A stretch of 64,000 nt of DNA, from NCBI GenBank assembly GCA_000024525.1, contig CP001769.1, forward strand, positions 2,466,001 to 2,530,000, in the 5' to 3' direction. Numbering within the stretch: the stretch's first letter is position 1; each line of letters begins with the position of its first letter. Origin of the DNA: Spirosoma linguale DSM 74 (lineage in GTDB: Bacteria > Bacteroidota > Bacteroidia > Cytophagales > Spirosomataceae). Positions 1-8,509 of the stretch are shown here, piece after piece. The translations under genes and the position numbers were made by a program. Below the pieces are notes generated by a model. The model did not search any database and had not been told where the DNA came from. It saw only the letters and a list, made by a program, of their open reading frames with translations.

Positions 1-525
1 ATCCAGAGCCGGGCTGGTAGCAAGGCAGAGCAGGTTACGGCTCAGTTGGGGCTGATGGATACATATTTCGTATACCCGAAACTGGATTCGGCAGCGATTG
101 TCGCCCGCGAGATTGCGGCTGGTGGCAATGTGGTACCGGGCGCGCAAAACCGGGCTCAGTTAATGCTCGGAAAAGTAGCCTTGAGCCGGAATGATTACAA
201 AACCGCCCAGGCTGACTTTGACAAAACGATTGCCCTGGCCAAAGATATTTACGGAGCCGAAGCCCAGTATTACCTCGGCGAAATCCTGTACCGCCAGAAA
301 AAGTACAAAGAGTCGGTGTCTACGCTGTTGAAATTTAACGAACAGTTCAGTGATTTTGAGTACTGGAAAGGCAAGGCGTTTATTCTGGTTTCTGACAACA
401 ACGTCGCCCTGGACGAGCCGGCCCAGGCCAAAGCCGTTTTGAACTCCATTATTGAAAATTCATCCGACGAAACCATCGTTACCGAAGCTAAACAAAAGCT
501 GGCAACGCTGGAGTCTAAAAATTAA
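1..525 (+). CDS. TPR-repeat protein, C-terminal part (cut by window start)
   Basis: The reading frame is open from base 1, so the gene begins outside the window; the first in-window start-like codon (TTG at 46) is internal. About 174 residues are visible and read as helical pairs with tetratricopeptide features (AQYYLGEILYRQKKYKES, an alanine/tyrosine-rich TPR-like unit near the middle). TPR proteins are scaffolds for protein-protein contact, in Bacteroidota often periplasmic or envelope-associated. The next genes on the same strand are an outer-membrane barrel and an HU/SPOR protein, so an envelope role is likely but inferred. The exact family cannot be fixed without the N-terminus. Confidence 0.8.
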   Translation: MQSRAGSKAEQVTAQLGLMDTYFVYPKLDSAAIVAREIAAGGNVVPGAQNRAQLMLGKVALSRNDYKTAQADFDKTIALAKDIYGAEAQYYLGEILYRQKKYKESVSTLLKFNEQFSDFEYWKGKAFILVSDNNVALDEPAQAKAVLNSIIENSSDETIVTEAKQKLATLESKN

Positions 526-635
526 TGAAGAGTGAAGAATGAAATTTGACTGACAACCAGGTAGTCAGCTTCTCAATGAACTACTTGTTTTTCACTAGTC
601 ATACTTCACTCTTCACTACTTTTCACTCTTCACTA
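524..635. repeat. Intergenic inverted and tandem repeat of a GTGAAGA-type heptamer
   Basis: The gap between the TPR gene and the barrel gene starts with AATGAAGAGTGAAGAATGA (524-542) and ends with two tandem copies of a TTCACTCTTCACTA-like unit (about 603-634) that are its approximate reverse complement. Transcribed RNA could fold into a long imperfect hairpin ending at the ATG of the next gene. A similar arrangement with a TGAATGA heptamer precedes cobA at 18097-18162. Confidence 0.6.
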
Positions 636-2311
636 TGATCGTACGCCCCCTACTCACCCTGACCCTGCTTTCCTTATCGGCAACGGTTTTTGCCCAGCAG
701 CCCAAACGTCCTGTTAAGGAAGGCGAGGTGGACAATCAGGAAATTACCGTTGAAAAGAGCCGAAAGATTGAGTTGCCCCCGGCCAATCGGATTTTCAACA
801 AGATTCCATCCAGCAAGCCCTCCGCCGAACAACGGAAGCTCACCTACGAGTTTGAAGATCGTAAACTCACCGTTGGCGACCCACGGATTACGCCGGGTAT
901 ACTGGCGCCCACCCTCGGGCAGGCGGATGATACACCAGCCTATACCAATTACGTCAAGCTGGGGGCGGGGAATTACAGTTCGTTTCTGGGAGAAGGATTT
1001 TTCGGAATTAACAACCAGTCAAATCTGGCGCTCGAAGGATCGGCCCGACATTTATCGTCGGCGCTGGGACCGGTAGACGGCAAGAACTCGGCCCAAAGCG
1101 ACACCCGCATTCGCGTGACCGGCAAATACCTGGCCGAAGCGTTCAAACTACAGGCCGACCTCGGTTACGACCGCAACGCCTATAATTTCTACGGGTACAG
1201 CCGCGAGTACGCTGCCCAACCCTCTTTTAATGCCGACCTGATTAAACAACGGCTCAACACGGTCAACTTCAAACTCGGCATTGAGAATACGAACTCCGAT
1301 AATGCCATTGATTATTCCCTGCGTACAGGAATCACCTCGTTAAAGGATCGCTTCAACGCATCCGAAACGGATTGGGGAACAAATCTGAATGCGTCAGTAG
1401 GCATTTCTGATAACTTCTTTGCCCTACTTGCCGCTGATGCATTCGTAACGCAACGGTCTGACGGCTCTATGGTCGATAACCGGAACCTGTTTCGGGTGAA
1501 GCCGACCTTTAAGTATACATCGCCGATGTTCACCGTTACCGCCGGTATCAATGCCGTCAATCAAACCGACCAGCGGCAGGGCATCAACGACACACGCGCC
1601 TTTCCGGTAATTGACCTGGACGTCGTCCCATTTGGCAACGTTCACATTTTTGCGGGTGTGGACGGCGATATTAATCGAAACACGCTTCGGTCGTTGTTAG
1701 GTGAGAATAAGTGGCTTGCACCACAAGTATTGCTGGTTAACACTGTTAAGTCCTGGGATATTTACGCCGGTTCGAAGGGAAATCTCGGGGGCGGCTTCTC
1801 GTATGAAGGCAAAGCGTCGTATGCCCGGTACCGGAACTTCTCGACCTTTAACAACACCTTTCCGGACACGACCAAATTTTTTGTCCTGTATGATGGGGGT
1901 GTTTCTAACGTGCTGACTTTCTCGGGACAGCTGGGATATGCCCAAAAAGACAAGTTCCGCTCGACGCTCAAAGCCGATTACTTTAACTACAGTCTCGATA
2001 GATTAGAAGCCGCCTGGGGGCGCCCTCAGGTAGCCGCCACCTGGAGCAATTCGTACATTCTGAATAAAAAATTATTTGTCACCGCTGATTTGTATTTTTA
2101 TCAGGGGATCAAAAACAAGAACTTCACTTCTGGGGCAGTCTACACGTTAAAACCGATTTATGACGCCAACCTGAAAATTGACTATTTCTTAGGAAAACAG
2201 ATTTCGGCTTTTGTGGCGTTAAATAATATCTTCGGCCAGAACTACGAGCGGTATTTGTATTATCAGACCCAAGGGCTTAACTTTCTGGGAGGAATCAGCT
2301 ATTCTTTTTAA
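635..2311 (+). CDS. Outer-membrane beta-barrel protein, TonB-receptor-like barrel without plug
   Basis: This 558-residue protein has a clear Sec signal peptide (hydrophobic residues about 5-20, cleavage after VFA-QQ) and alternating aromatic/polar strands throughout, ending in the sequence ISYSF with a terminal phenylalanine, as expected for BamA-dependent barrels. There is no carboxypeptidase-like or plug domain at the N-terminus, so it is not a complete TonB-dependent transporter. It lies 18 bp before the HU/SPOR gene and 110 bp after the TPR gene, consistent with one envelope-related transcription unit. The substrate or partner is unknown. Confidence 0.8.
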   Translation: MIVRPLLTLTLLSLSATVFAQQPKRPVKEGEVDNQEITVEKSRKIELPPANRIFNKIPSSKPSAEQRKLTYEFEDRKLTVGDPRITPGILAPTLGQADDTPAYTNYVKLGAGNYSSFLGEGFFGINNQSNLALEGSARHLSSALGPVDGKNSAQSDTRIRVTGKYLAEAFKLQADLGYDRNAYNFYGYSREYAAQPSFNADLIKQRLNTVNFKLGIENTNSDNAIDYSLRTGITSLKDRFNASETDWGTNLNASVGISDNFFALLAADAFVTQRSDGSMVDNRNLFRVKPTFKYTSPMFTVTAGINAVNQTDQRQGINDTRAFPVIDLDVVPFGNVHIFAGVDGDINRNTLRSLLGENKWLAPQVLLVNTVKSWDIYAGSKGNLGGGFSYEGKASYARYRNFSTFNNTFPDTTKFFVLYDGGVSNVLTFSGQLGYAQKDKFRSTLKADYFNYSLDRLEAAWGRPQVAATWSNSYILNKKLFVTADLYFYQGIKNKNFTSGAVYTLKPIYDANLKIDYFLGKQISAFVALNNIFGQNYERYLYYQTQGLNFLGGISYSF

Positions 2312-2328
2312 TTTCACCGACAAGCACT

Positions 2329-3471
2329 ATGGCCGCCGTAAATGATTACCTCAAAAAGTTGCTGTATCAATACGACTGTGTTGTTGTTCCTGAGCTGGGG
2401 GCTTTCCTAACCCATTACCAGTCGGCAGCTTTTACGGAAGCCAGTGGTTTATACCTTCCTCCCCGCAAACGGGTTGCTTTCAACGAAGCACTCCGTTTCG
2501 ACGATGGCATTCTTGCCAACTACATCATGCTGCATGAACCACTGACCCGCGAGGGAGCACAGCGGCACATCAGCCAGTTCGTTACTGAACTGCGTAAACA
2601 GGTAGAAACGGCAGGTCGGTTTGAGATTGAGAGCATTGGAACCTTTACCTATAATGACGAAAATCGCCTGCAATTCGACCCGAGTTTCCGGCATAATTTC
2701 TTTGGTGAAGCGTACGGCATGAGTGCGGTATCAGCCCGGTTGGTTAACCGGAGCCCACAAGTTGAACCAGCACTCGAAGCAGTACCGGTTACAACTTTAG
2801 GACCCGTTCTGGTTCGGGAAGATGATACCACGCTGACGCCTTATCGCCCCGCACGAACCTACTGGCGTGCAGCCGCGATAGCTTTATTGGTTGGTTCGTT
2901 GGGAGCCTTCAGTTATTTCTCGGTTTTAAATCCGGGCCAGCCGTTTCAGAGTAGTTTGAACCCGGCCAACCTGATCCGGATTCCAGCATCACTGCTTGAC
3001 CGGTTCACAACAAAAGCTACTAAAACAGTAACACCCGAAGCGACTCCTTCATCTACTGAAGCAGCAAAGCAAGTAACCACTGCTATCCCTGAACCTGCCG
3101 TTGCTAAAGAGCCCGCAACCCCGGCTCAACCCGCTACCGTTACTCCATCCGAAACGCTTAACGCTTCAGCAGAAGTCGCTCCGATAGCAAACGTAACTAG
3201 TCAGCAGGTTGTCGAAACGGCTAAACCCGTTCGTACTGAACCCTATTATACCATTATCGCCGGTAGTTTTACCAGTAAACGAAATGCCCTGCGCCTGAAA
3301 CGTCAACTCCGTAAAGCGGGTTATACCGATGCGTTTGTTATTGCACCAGCCCGGAAGGGACAACTCTATAAAGTGGCCGCTGCCGGTTCGGCCGACCGGA
3401 ATGAAGCGATTGCAAACATGGCAGCCATTGACCAGTTGGCAGGTATCGAATCCTGGATTTATAAGAATTAA
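2329..3471 (+). CDS. HU-CCDC81-like and SPOR domain membrane protein
   Basis: The 380-residue protein has two N-terminal HU/CCDC81-like segments (about 1-60 and 65-140; VVPELGAF and SIGTFTY are typical), one transmembrane helix at about 181-200, a Pro/Thr/Ala-rich linker, and a C-terminal SPOR domain from about 306 (YYTIIAGSF start). SPOR domains bind denuded septal peptidoglycan, and this architecture is found in Bacteroidota proteins thought to act at the division site. The N-terminal part should be cytoplasmic and the SPOR part periplasmic. It follows the barrel gene by 18 bp and ends just before a strong bidirectional hairpin. Confidence 0.88.
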   Translation: MAAVNDYLKKLLYQYDCVVVPELGAFLTHYQSAAFTEASGLYLPPRKRVAFNEALRFDDGILANYIMLHEPLTREGAQRHISQFVTELRKQVETAGRFEIESIGTFTYNDENRLQFDPSFRHNFFGEAYGMSAVSARLVNRSPQVEPALEAVPVTTLGPVLVREDDTTLTPYRPARTYWRAAAIALLVGSLGAFSYFSVLNPGQPFQSSLNPANLIRIPASLLDRFTTKATKTVTPEATPSSTEAAKQVTTAIPEPAVAKEPATPAQPATVTPSETLNASAEVAPIANVTSQQVVETAKPVRTEPYYTIIAGSFTSKRNALRLKRQLRKAGYTDAFVIAPARKGQLYKVAAAGSADRNEAIANMAAIDQLAGIESWIYKN

Positions 3472-3493
3472 TTGTAGCTAAAAGGCCTCCAAT

Positions 3494-3570
3494 ATCCACG
3501 CACTTACCGCCTAAATGAAGAGACCACCTTGTTCGGGTGGTCTCTTCATTTAGGCGGTAAGTGCGTGGAT
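3494..3570. terminator. Perfect 35-bp inverted repeat between convergent genes
   Basis: Left arm 3494-3528 and right arm 3536-3570 are exact reverse complements, with a 7-base loop (TTGTTCG). It lies 22 bp after the plus-strand HU/SPOR gene and 20 bp after the end of the minus-strand membrane-protein gene, so it can serve as a bidirectional terminator. The stem is much longer than usual. Confidence 0.85.
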
Positions 3571-3590
3571 AGACTGCCTGTTTGCCAGCG

Positions 3591-3926
3591 TTAGGAAAGA
3601 ACATTCATCAGAATGATAGCAAGGTGAACGACTGTACTTAGCGCAAAGGCTGGAACTATATTTTTTACGGGCATGGCGGATAAAACCGGCACCAGTATGG
3701 CCAAAAATCCGAACATGCTCACCAGAAATTGCCAGTCTCCCCCACCAAAATACGCCATCGTCAACAGAAGTACCGGCGAAAGAATGCAACCCTGAATAGC
3801 CATGGCGGTAATTGCCCAACCAATTCGATTGAATTCGGCTTTTTGCACGTAGCTGTTATAAGTGGTAAGCCAGTTTGATTCGGTTGAACTGGTATACGAA
3901 GTTGTTGAATGAGAAATCGTTGCCAT
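3591..3926 (-). CDS. Small membrane protein, unknown function
   Basis: The start is placed at ATG 3926 (MATISHS...), because the longer frame to 3983 adds residues unlike the rest. The 111-residue product has a polar N-terminal 35 residues and three hydrophobic helices (roughly 37-58, 63-82 and 90-109). It sits upstream-adjacent to the acetyl-CoA synthetase gene's 3' end but is separated by 185 bp, so membership in that locus is uncertain. I do not recognise a family. Confidence 0.6.
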   Translation of the reverse strand: MATISHSTTSYTSSTESNWLTTYNSYVQKAEFNRIGWAITAMAIQGCILSPVLLLTMAYFGGGDWQFLVSMFGFLAILVPVLSAMPVKNIVPAFALSTVVHLAIILMNVLS

Positions 3927-4111
3927 GATTAATTGCGTCTGAATTATGACACAAAGTAAAGCCACGCTCGTCTGAGGCAGCATGAAGCCGATCAGCCGGC
4001 AATTTGATTATCATCAGAAAACGAACTGACAAAAAACGGGGAAGTCGCGGTACCGCGACTTCCCCAACTAACCTCTCCGTATGAAAACACAACCAACTTT
4101 TCTACAGTAGA

Positions 4112-6022
4112 CTATACCACGCCTTCTTTGATTTCCTCGACCACGGCAGGATCAAGCAAAGTCGACGTATCGCCCAAGCTCTCAAGTTCACCTTCAGCTA
4201 TCTTGCGCAGGATTCGACGCATGATCTTTCCGGAACGCGTTTTAGGCAGACCGGCCACGAACTGAATTTTATCCGGTTTGGCGATGGGACCAATGATTCG
4301 GCTCACGGTAGCCAGAATATCCCGCTTCATCAGATCGGTATCATTATCGACAGGGGCCTGATCAATAATAACATAGGCATAGATCCCCTGTCCTTTAATA
4401 TCATGTGGATACCCGACCACAGCGCTTTCAACCACGCCCGTGTGCATGTTGATGGCATTTTCAACTTCGGCGGTCCCAATCCGGTGTCCGGACACGTTCA
4501 GCACGTCATCCACCCGCCCGGTAATCCGGTAGTAGCCATCCTCATCCCGCAGGCAGCCATCACCAGTGAAGTATAACCCCGGATAAGTTGCAAAATAAGT
4601 CTGTTTGCATCGGTCGTGGTCGCCGTAGGTAGTCCGAAGCATACCGGGCCAGGGGAACTTGATACACAGATTTCCGCTCACGCCGTTTCCTTCGATCTCC
4701 TTACCGTTTTCATCGACCAAAATAGGTTGAACGCCTGGTAGCGGCAGGGTTGCATAGGCGGGTTTTAACGGTGTGACATTCGCAATGGGTGAAATCATCA
4801 GGCCACCGGTTTCCGTTTGCCACCAGGTGTCGACAATCGGACAGCGATTTTTGCCAATATTGTCGTCATACCAATGCCAGGCCTCTTCATTGATCGGCTC
4901 ACCCACGGAGCCAAGCACCTCCAGGCTGCTCAAATCATGGTTTTTAACCATATCGAGGCCAAAGCTCATCAGCGACCGGATGGCGGTGGGTGCCGTGTAG
5001 AGAATGTTAACCGCGTGCTTGTCGACAATGTCCCAGAAACGACCGGCATCGGGCCAGGTAGGTACGCCTTCAAATAACAGGGACGTAGCGCCACAGGCTA
5101 ACGGACCATAAACTATGTAGCTATGTCCGGTAATCCAGCCAATATCGGCTGTGCAAAAATGCACCTGCGGACCCGTCCGACCGTCCTGCTTGTACTGGAA
5201 TACGTTCTGAAAGGTATAAGCTGCATAAACCATGTATCCACCAATCGTATGCACCACGCCTTTGGGCTTACCGGTTGAGCCGGAGGTGTACAGAATAAAG
5301 AGAATATCTTCGGCGTCCATCTCTTCGGCGGGGCAATGCGCGGTAACCTGCTTTAGCTCCTGCTCCATCCACACATCGCGGCCCTTGAACATGGCAATGG
5401 GCGTACGGGTACGAGTCATAACAATAACCCGCTGCACACTGGGGCAGCCAATCAGGGCATCATCGACCGTTCCTTTAAGCGTAATTTCCTTGTTTCCACG
5501 GTAAGCTCCGTCGGCGGTGATCACGAGCTTGCACTGCGCGTCGTTGATTCGGTCGGCAATGGACTGGGCCGAGAACCCGCCGAACACAACGGAATGTATG
5601 GCACCGATTCGGGCACAAGCCAGAACGGATATGGCCAGTTCAGGAACCATAGGCAGGTAGATACACACCCGATCGCCTTTCTGAACGCCGTTGCGCTTGA
5701 GCACATTGGCCATCCGGCATACCTGGTCATGCAGCATTCGGTACGTAAGCGTAATACTGGCTTCGTGCGGGTCGTTGGGTTCCCAGATAATGGCAGGCTG
5801 GTCGCCACGAGTTGCCAGATGACGGTCCAGGCAATTTTCGGTGATATTCAGTTTGCCCCCAACGAACCACTTTATCGTTGGTTCCGTAAAGTTCCATTGA
5901 AGTGTTTTCTTCCACGGTTTACGCCAGTGAAATTCCTGGGCAATTTCGGCCCAGAATGATTCGGGGTCGTCGACACTGTGTTTGTAAGCCGCCTGGTACT
6001 CGTCAAAAGTTTTAATTACCAT
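4112..6022 (-). CDS. acs: Acetyl-CoA synthetase (AMP-forming)
   Basis: This enzyme activates acetate with ATP and CoA through acetyl-AMP. The 636-residue length fits the family. Visible signatures are the AMP-binding loop YTSGSTGKPKG, the acetate-pocket motif DTWWQTETGG, the hinge TGDG...GRVDDV, and the C-terminal PKTRSGKIMRR whose lysine is the usual regulatory acetylation site. I use ATG 6022; the longer frame begins with TTG at 6076 inside the stop region of the upstream gene and adds a non-homologous 18 residues. The upstream PrpE-like gene ends 50 bp before, and the whole minus-strand cluster to 14885 appears dedicated to short-chain fatty acid use. Confidence 0.95.
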   Translation of the reverse strand: MVIKTFDEYQAAYKHSVDDPESFWAEIAQEFHWRKPWKKTLQWNFTEPTIKWFVGGKLNITENCLDRHLATRGDQPAIIWEPNDPHEASITLTYRMLHDQVCRMANVLKRNGVQKGDRVCIYLPMVPELAISVLACARIGAIHSVVFGGFSAQSIADRINDAQCKLVITADGAYRGNKEITLKGTVDDALIGCPSVQRVIVMTRTRTPIAMFKGRDVWMEQELKQVTAHCPAEEMDAEDILFILYTSGSTGKPKGVVHTIGGYMVYAAYTFQNVFQYKQDGRTGPQVHFCTADIGWITGHSYIVYGPLACGATSLLFEGVPTWPDAGRFWDIVDKHAVNILYTAPTAIRSLMSFGLDMVKNHDLSSLEVLGSVGEPINEEAWHWYDDNIGKNRCPIVDTWWQTETGGLMISPIANVTPLKPAYATLPLPGVQPILVDENGKEIEGNGVSGNLCIKFPWPGMLRTTYGDHDRCKQTYFATYPGLYFTGDGCLRDEDGYYRITGRVDDVLNVSGHRIGTAEVENAINMHTGVVESAVVGYPHDIKGQGIYAYVIIDQAPVDNDTDLMKRDILATVSRIIGPIAKPDKIQFVAGLPKTRSGKIMRRILRKIAEGELESLGDTSTLLDPAVVEEIKEGVV

Positions 6023-6072
6023 GGGTAGTGAATGTAGTATAACGGGGTAAAAAAAGTGTAAGGTTCTCTTCT

Positions 6073-7989
6073 TCAATCAATTTCGAACGGCTGACCGATT
6101 CTGCGCCTGAGCAATGCGTCTTTTATCTCGTTCAGAATCAGTGGATCATCAATAGTAGCCGGGGTTGTGTAGGCTTCGCCATCCGCTATGTACCGGATGA
6201 TCTTCCGGAGAATCTTACCGGACCGGGTCTTGGGTAAGCGTTTCACCGTCAGCGCATTTCGAAAACAGGCGACCGCTCCGATCTGATCGCGGATGAGCGT
6301 TACCAATTCCGTTTCAAGGGTTGTCTCCTGGATTTGAAACCCGTCTTTCAGAACGATAAAACCGACGGGGCGCTGTCCCCGCAACGGACAGGCAATGCCT
6401 ACCACGGCGCATTCGGCAACCGCAGGATGACTGCTCACTATTTCTTCCATTTCACCGGTCGACAAGCGGTGTCCGGCTACGTTTATCACGTCGTCGACGC
6501 GTCCCATGATAAAGACGTAGCCATCTTCGTCAACATAACCGCCATCGCCCGACAGGTAGTAACCGGGGAAGCGGCTCAGGTAGGAAGCCCGGAACCGCAC
6601 ATCGTCCTGCCAGAGCGATGGCAGGCAACCGGGCGGAAGGGGTAGTTTCAGGCAAACCAATCCCATTTCATTTGGGCCTAGCTGGTACCCGTCTTCATCC
6701 AGAATTTGTAAATCATAGCCACAAACGGGCTTTGTAGCCGAGCCGGGTTTCACCGGCAGCTCCTCGATTCCCAGCGGATCTGCCACCATAGGCCAGCCCG
6801 ATTCGGTTTGCCACCAGTGGTCGATGACGGGCACGTGAACGATAGCTTGCAGCCATTGAAGGGTTGGCGGGTCGCACCGCTCCCCGGCCACGAATACACT
6901 TTGCAGTGATGACAGGTCGTAGTTACGGCTGAGTACGGCCTCAGGATCTTCTTTTTTAATGGCCCGAAAAGCGGTGGGCGCGGTGAACAACACATTGACC
7001 CCGTAGGTCTGTACTACCCGCCAGAACGTACCGGCATCGGGCGTTCGAACGGGTTTTCCTTCCAGAATAACCGATGTACAACCCTGAAGCAGCGGCCCAT
7101 AAACCGAATAGCTATGCCCAACCGCCCAGCCAAAATCAGACGCGGTAAACATCACCTGTCCGGGCTGTAGATTATACACGGCCTGCATGCTGTATTTAAT
7201 AGCGACGGCATGGCCGCCATTGTCGCGCACGATCCCTTTTGGCTTGCCGGTAGTACCGGACGTATACAAAATATAGAGCGGGTCGGTCGCGTTGACGGGC
7301 ACACAGTCGGCGGGTTGCGCCCGACTGACCAGCAACTGCCAGTCGTGATCCCGGCCGATTTGCAGCTCGGCGGCACATTGCGGGCGCTGCAAAATCAGAC
7401 AATGCTCGGGTTGGAAGCTGGCCTGCCGGAGGGCATCATTCAACAAGGGCTTGTAGGGAATAATCGTCGTAAACTCAATGCCACAGGATGCCGACAGCAC
7501 AACTTTGGGGCGGGCATCGTCGATACGCAGCGCCAGTTCGTGGGGTGCGAAACCACCGAACACGACCGAATGAATAGCCCCCAGCCGGGCACAGGCCAGC
7601 ATGGCAAAGGCTGTTTCGGGAATCATCGGCATGTAAATCACGACCGTATCGCCTTTTGTAACGCCCAGTTTCTGCAAAACGCCGGCCAGCCGGGCCACTT
7701 CATCGCGCAGTTCTCGGTAAGTAAACTGCCGGATGGTGTTTGTAACGGGCGAATCATGAATGAGGGCCACCTGGTCGGCCCGGCCATTCTCGACGTGGTA
7801 ATCCAGAGCGGCATAACAGGTATTGAGCTGCCCATCCGCAAACCAGCGCGTCAGGCCGTTTTCATCGGTCGATAGAATTTGCGTGGGCGGGGTAAACCAG
7901 GGAATATTCCTGGCTTGCTCTGCCCAGAACGCTTCCGGATGAGTCAGGCTGTACTGGTGCCAGTCGGAATAGGTAAGGGGTAGGTTCAT
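6073..7989 (-). CDS. prpE: Propionyl-CoA synthetase-like acyl-CoA ligase
   Basis: This 638-residue ANL-superfamily ligase shares the acetyl-CoA synthetase fold: YTSGTTGKPKG loop, DHWWQTESGWP in the acyl pocket, SGDGG and GRVDDV hinge, and C-terminal PKTRSGKILRK with the acetylatable lysine. The DHWWQTE(S/T)GWP form and the short N-terminal region are more like PrpE/ACSS3 than Acs, so propionate or a similar short acid is the likely substrate. Substrate choice is an inference. It lies between the response regulator and acs, all on the minus strand. Confidence 0.85.
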   Translation of the reverse strand: MNLPLTYSDWHQYSLTHPEAFWAEQARNIPWFTPPTQILSTDENGLTRWFADGQLNTCYAALDYHVENGRADQVALIHDSPVTNTIRQFTYRELRDEVARLAGVLQKLGVTKGDTVVIYMPMIPETAFAMLACARLGAIHSVVFGGFAPHELALRIDDARPKVVLSASCGIEFTTIIPYKPLLNDALRQASFQPEHCLILQRPQCAAELQIGRDHDWQLLVSRAQPADCVPVNATDPLYILYTSGTTGKPKGIVRDNGGHAVAIKYSMQAVYNLQPGQVMFTASDFGWAVGHSYSVYGPLLQGCTSVILEGKPVRTPDAGTFWRVVQTYGVNVLFTAPTAFRAIKKEDPEAVLSRNYDLSSLQSVFVAGERCDPPTLQWLQAIVHVPVIDHWWQTESGWPMVADPLGIEELPVKPGSATKPVCGYDLQILDEDGYQLGPNEMGLVCLKLPLPPGCLPSLWQDDVRFRASYLSRFPGYYLSGDGGYVDEDGYVFIMGRVDDVINVAGHRLSTGEMEEIVSSHPAVAECAVVGIACPLRGQRPVGFIVLKDGFQIQETTLETELVTLIRDQIGAVACFRNALTVKRLPKTRSGKILRKIIRYIADGEAYTTPATIDDPLILNEIKDALLRRRIGQPFEID

Positions 7990-8053
7990 AACTGGAAGCG
8001 TCCGTTTGGCGGGTTCGGTAAGGTTTTACTGATTGCCGTTGCCAGCAAACTCC

Positions 8054-8425
8054 TCACATCTTTGGTTGTATATTCAGTTCGTTGACTTTGGCGATCAGTT
8101 CGCGGGTAGAGAATGGTTTGGGGATATACAGGTCAGCGCCCAGGTCAAGTCCTTTCTGTATATCTTTCTCTTTACTCTTCGCGCTCAGGAAAATCACTTT
8201 ACAGTGCTGGTAATCGGGTGACTGTTTAACAAAGCGGCATACTTCGTAGCCATCAACCCGAGCCATCATTACGTCAAGAAGCAGTAGATCAGGCACTTCC
8301 TGGCGAATAATATCGAAAGCTTCGTCGCCATCGCGGGCAATAAACACGCGGTATCCTTCTTTTTTCATCAGGAATTCCAGGGAGAGCAGAATACTCGGCT
8401 CGTCGTCAACAATCAGCACCTTCAT
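8054..8425 (-). CDS. Single-domain response regulator (CheY-like)
   Basis: The 123-residue protein is a lone receiver domain: acidic pair D7/D8, phosphoacceptor D51 in LLLLDVMM, S81 and K103 in YIPKPF. It has no output domain. It lies 84 bp downstream of the symporter-kinase gene, so it is the likely phosphorylation partner of that kinase. In the CrbS/CrbR acetate-switch systems the partner regulator carries a LuxR-type DNA-binding domain, which is missing here; signal output must therefore go through another protein or by protein contact. Confidence 0.9.
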   Translation of the reverse strand: MKVLIVDDEPSILLSLEFLMKKEGYRVFIARDGDEAFDIIRQEVPDLLLLDVMMARVDGYEVCRFVKQSPDYQHCKVIFLSAKSKEKDIQKGLDLGADLYIPKPFSTRELIAKVNELNIQPKM

Positions 8426-8509
8426 AATGAGTCGAAATGATTTTGGCTAAAATAAGGAGTTAATGGCCTTTATCTTACCCTAATTGCCCATTCCCATCAA
8501 AACCAGTCT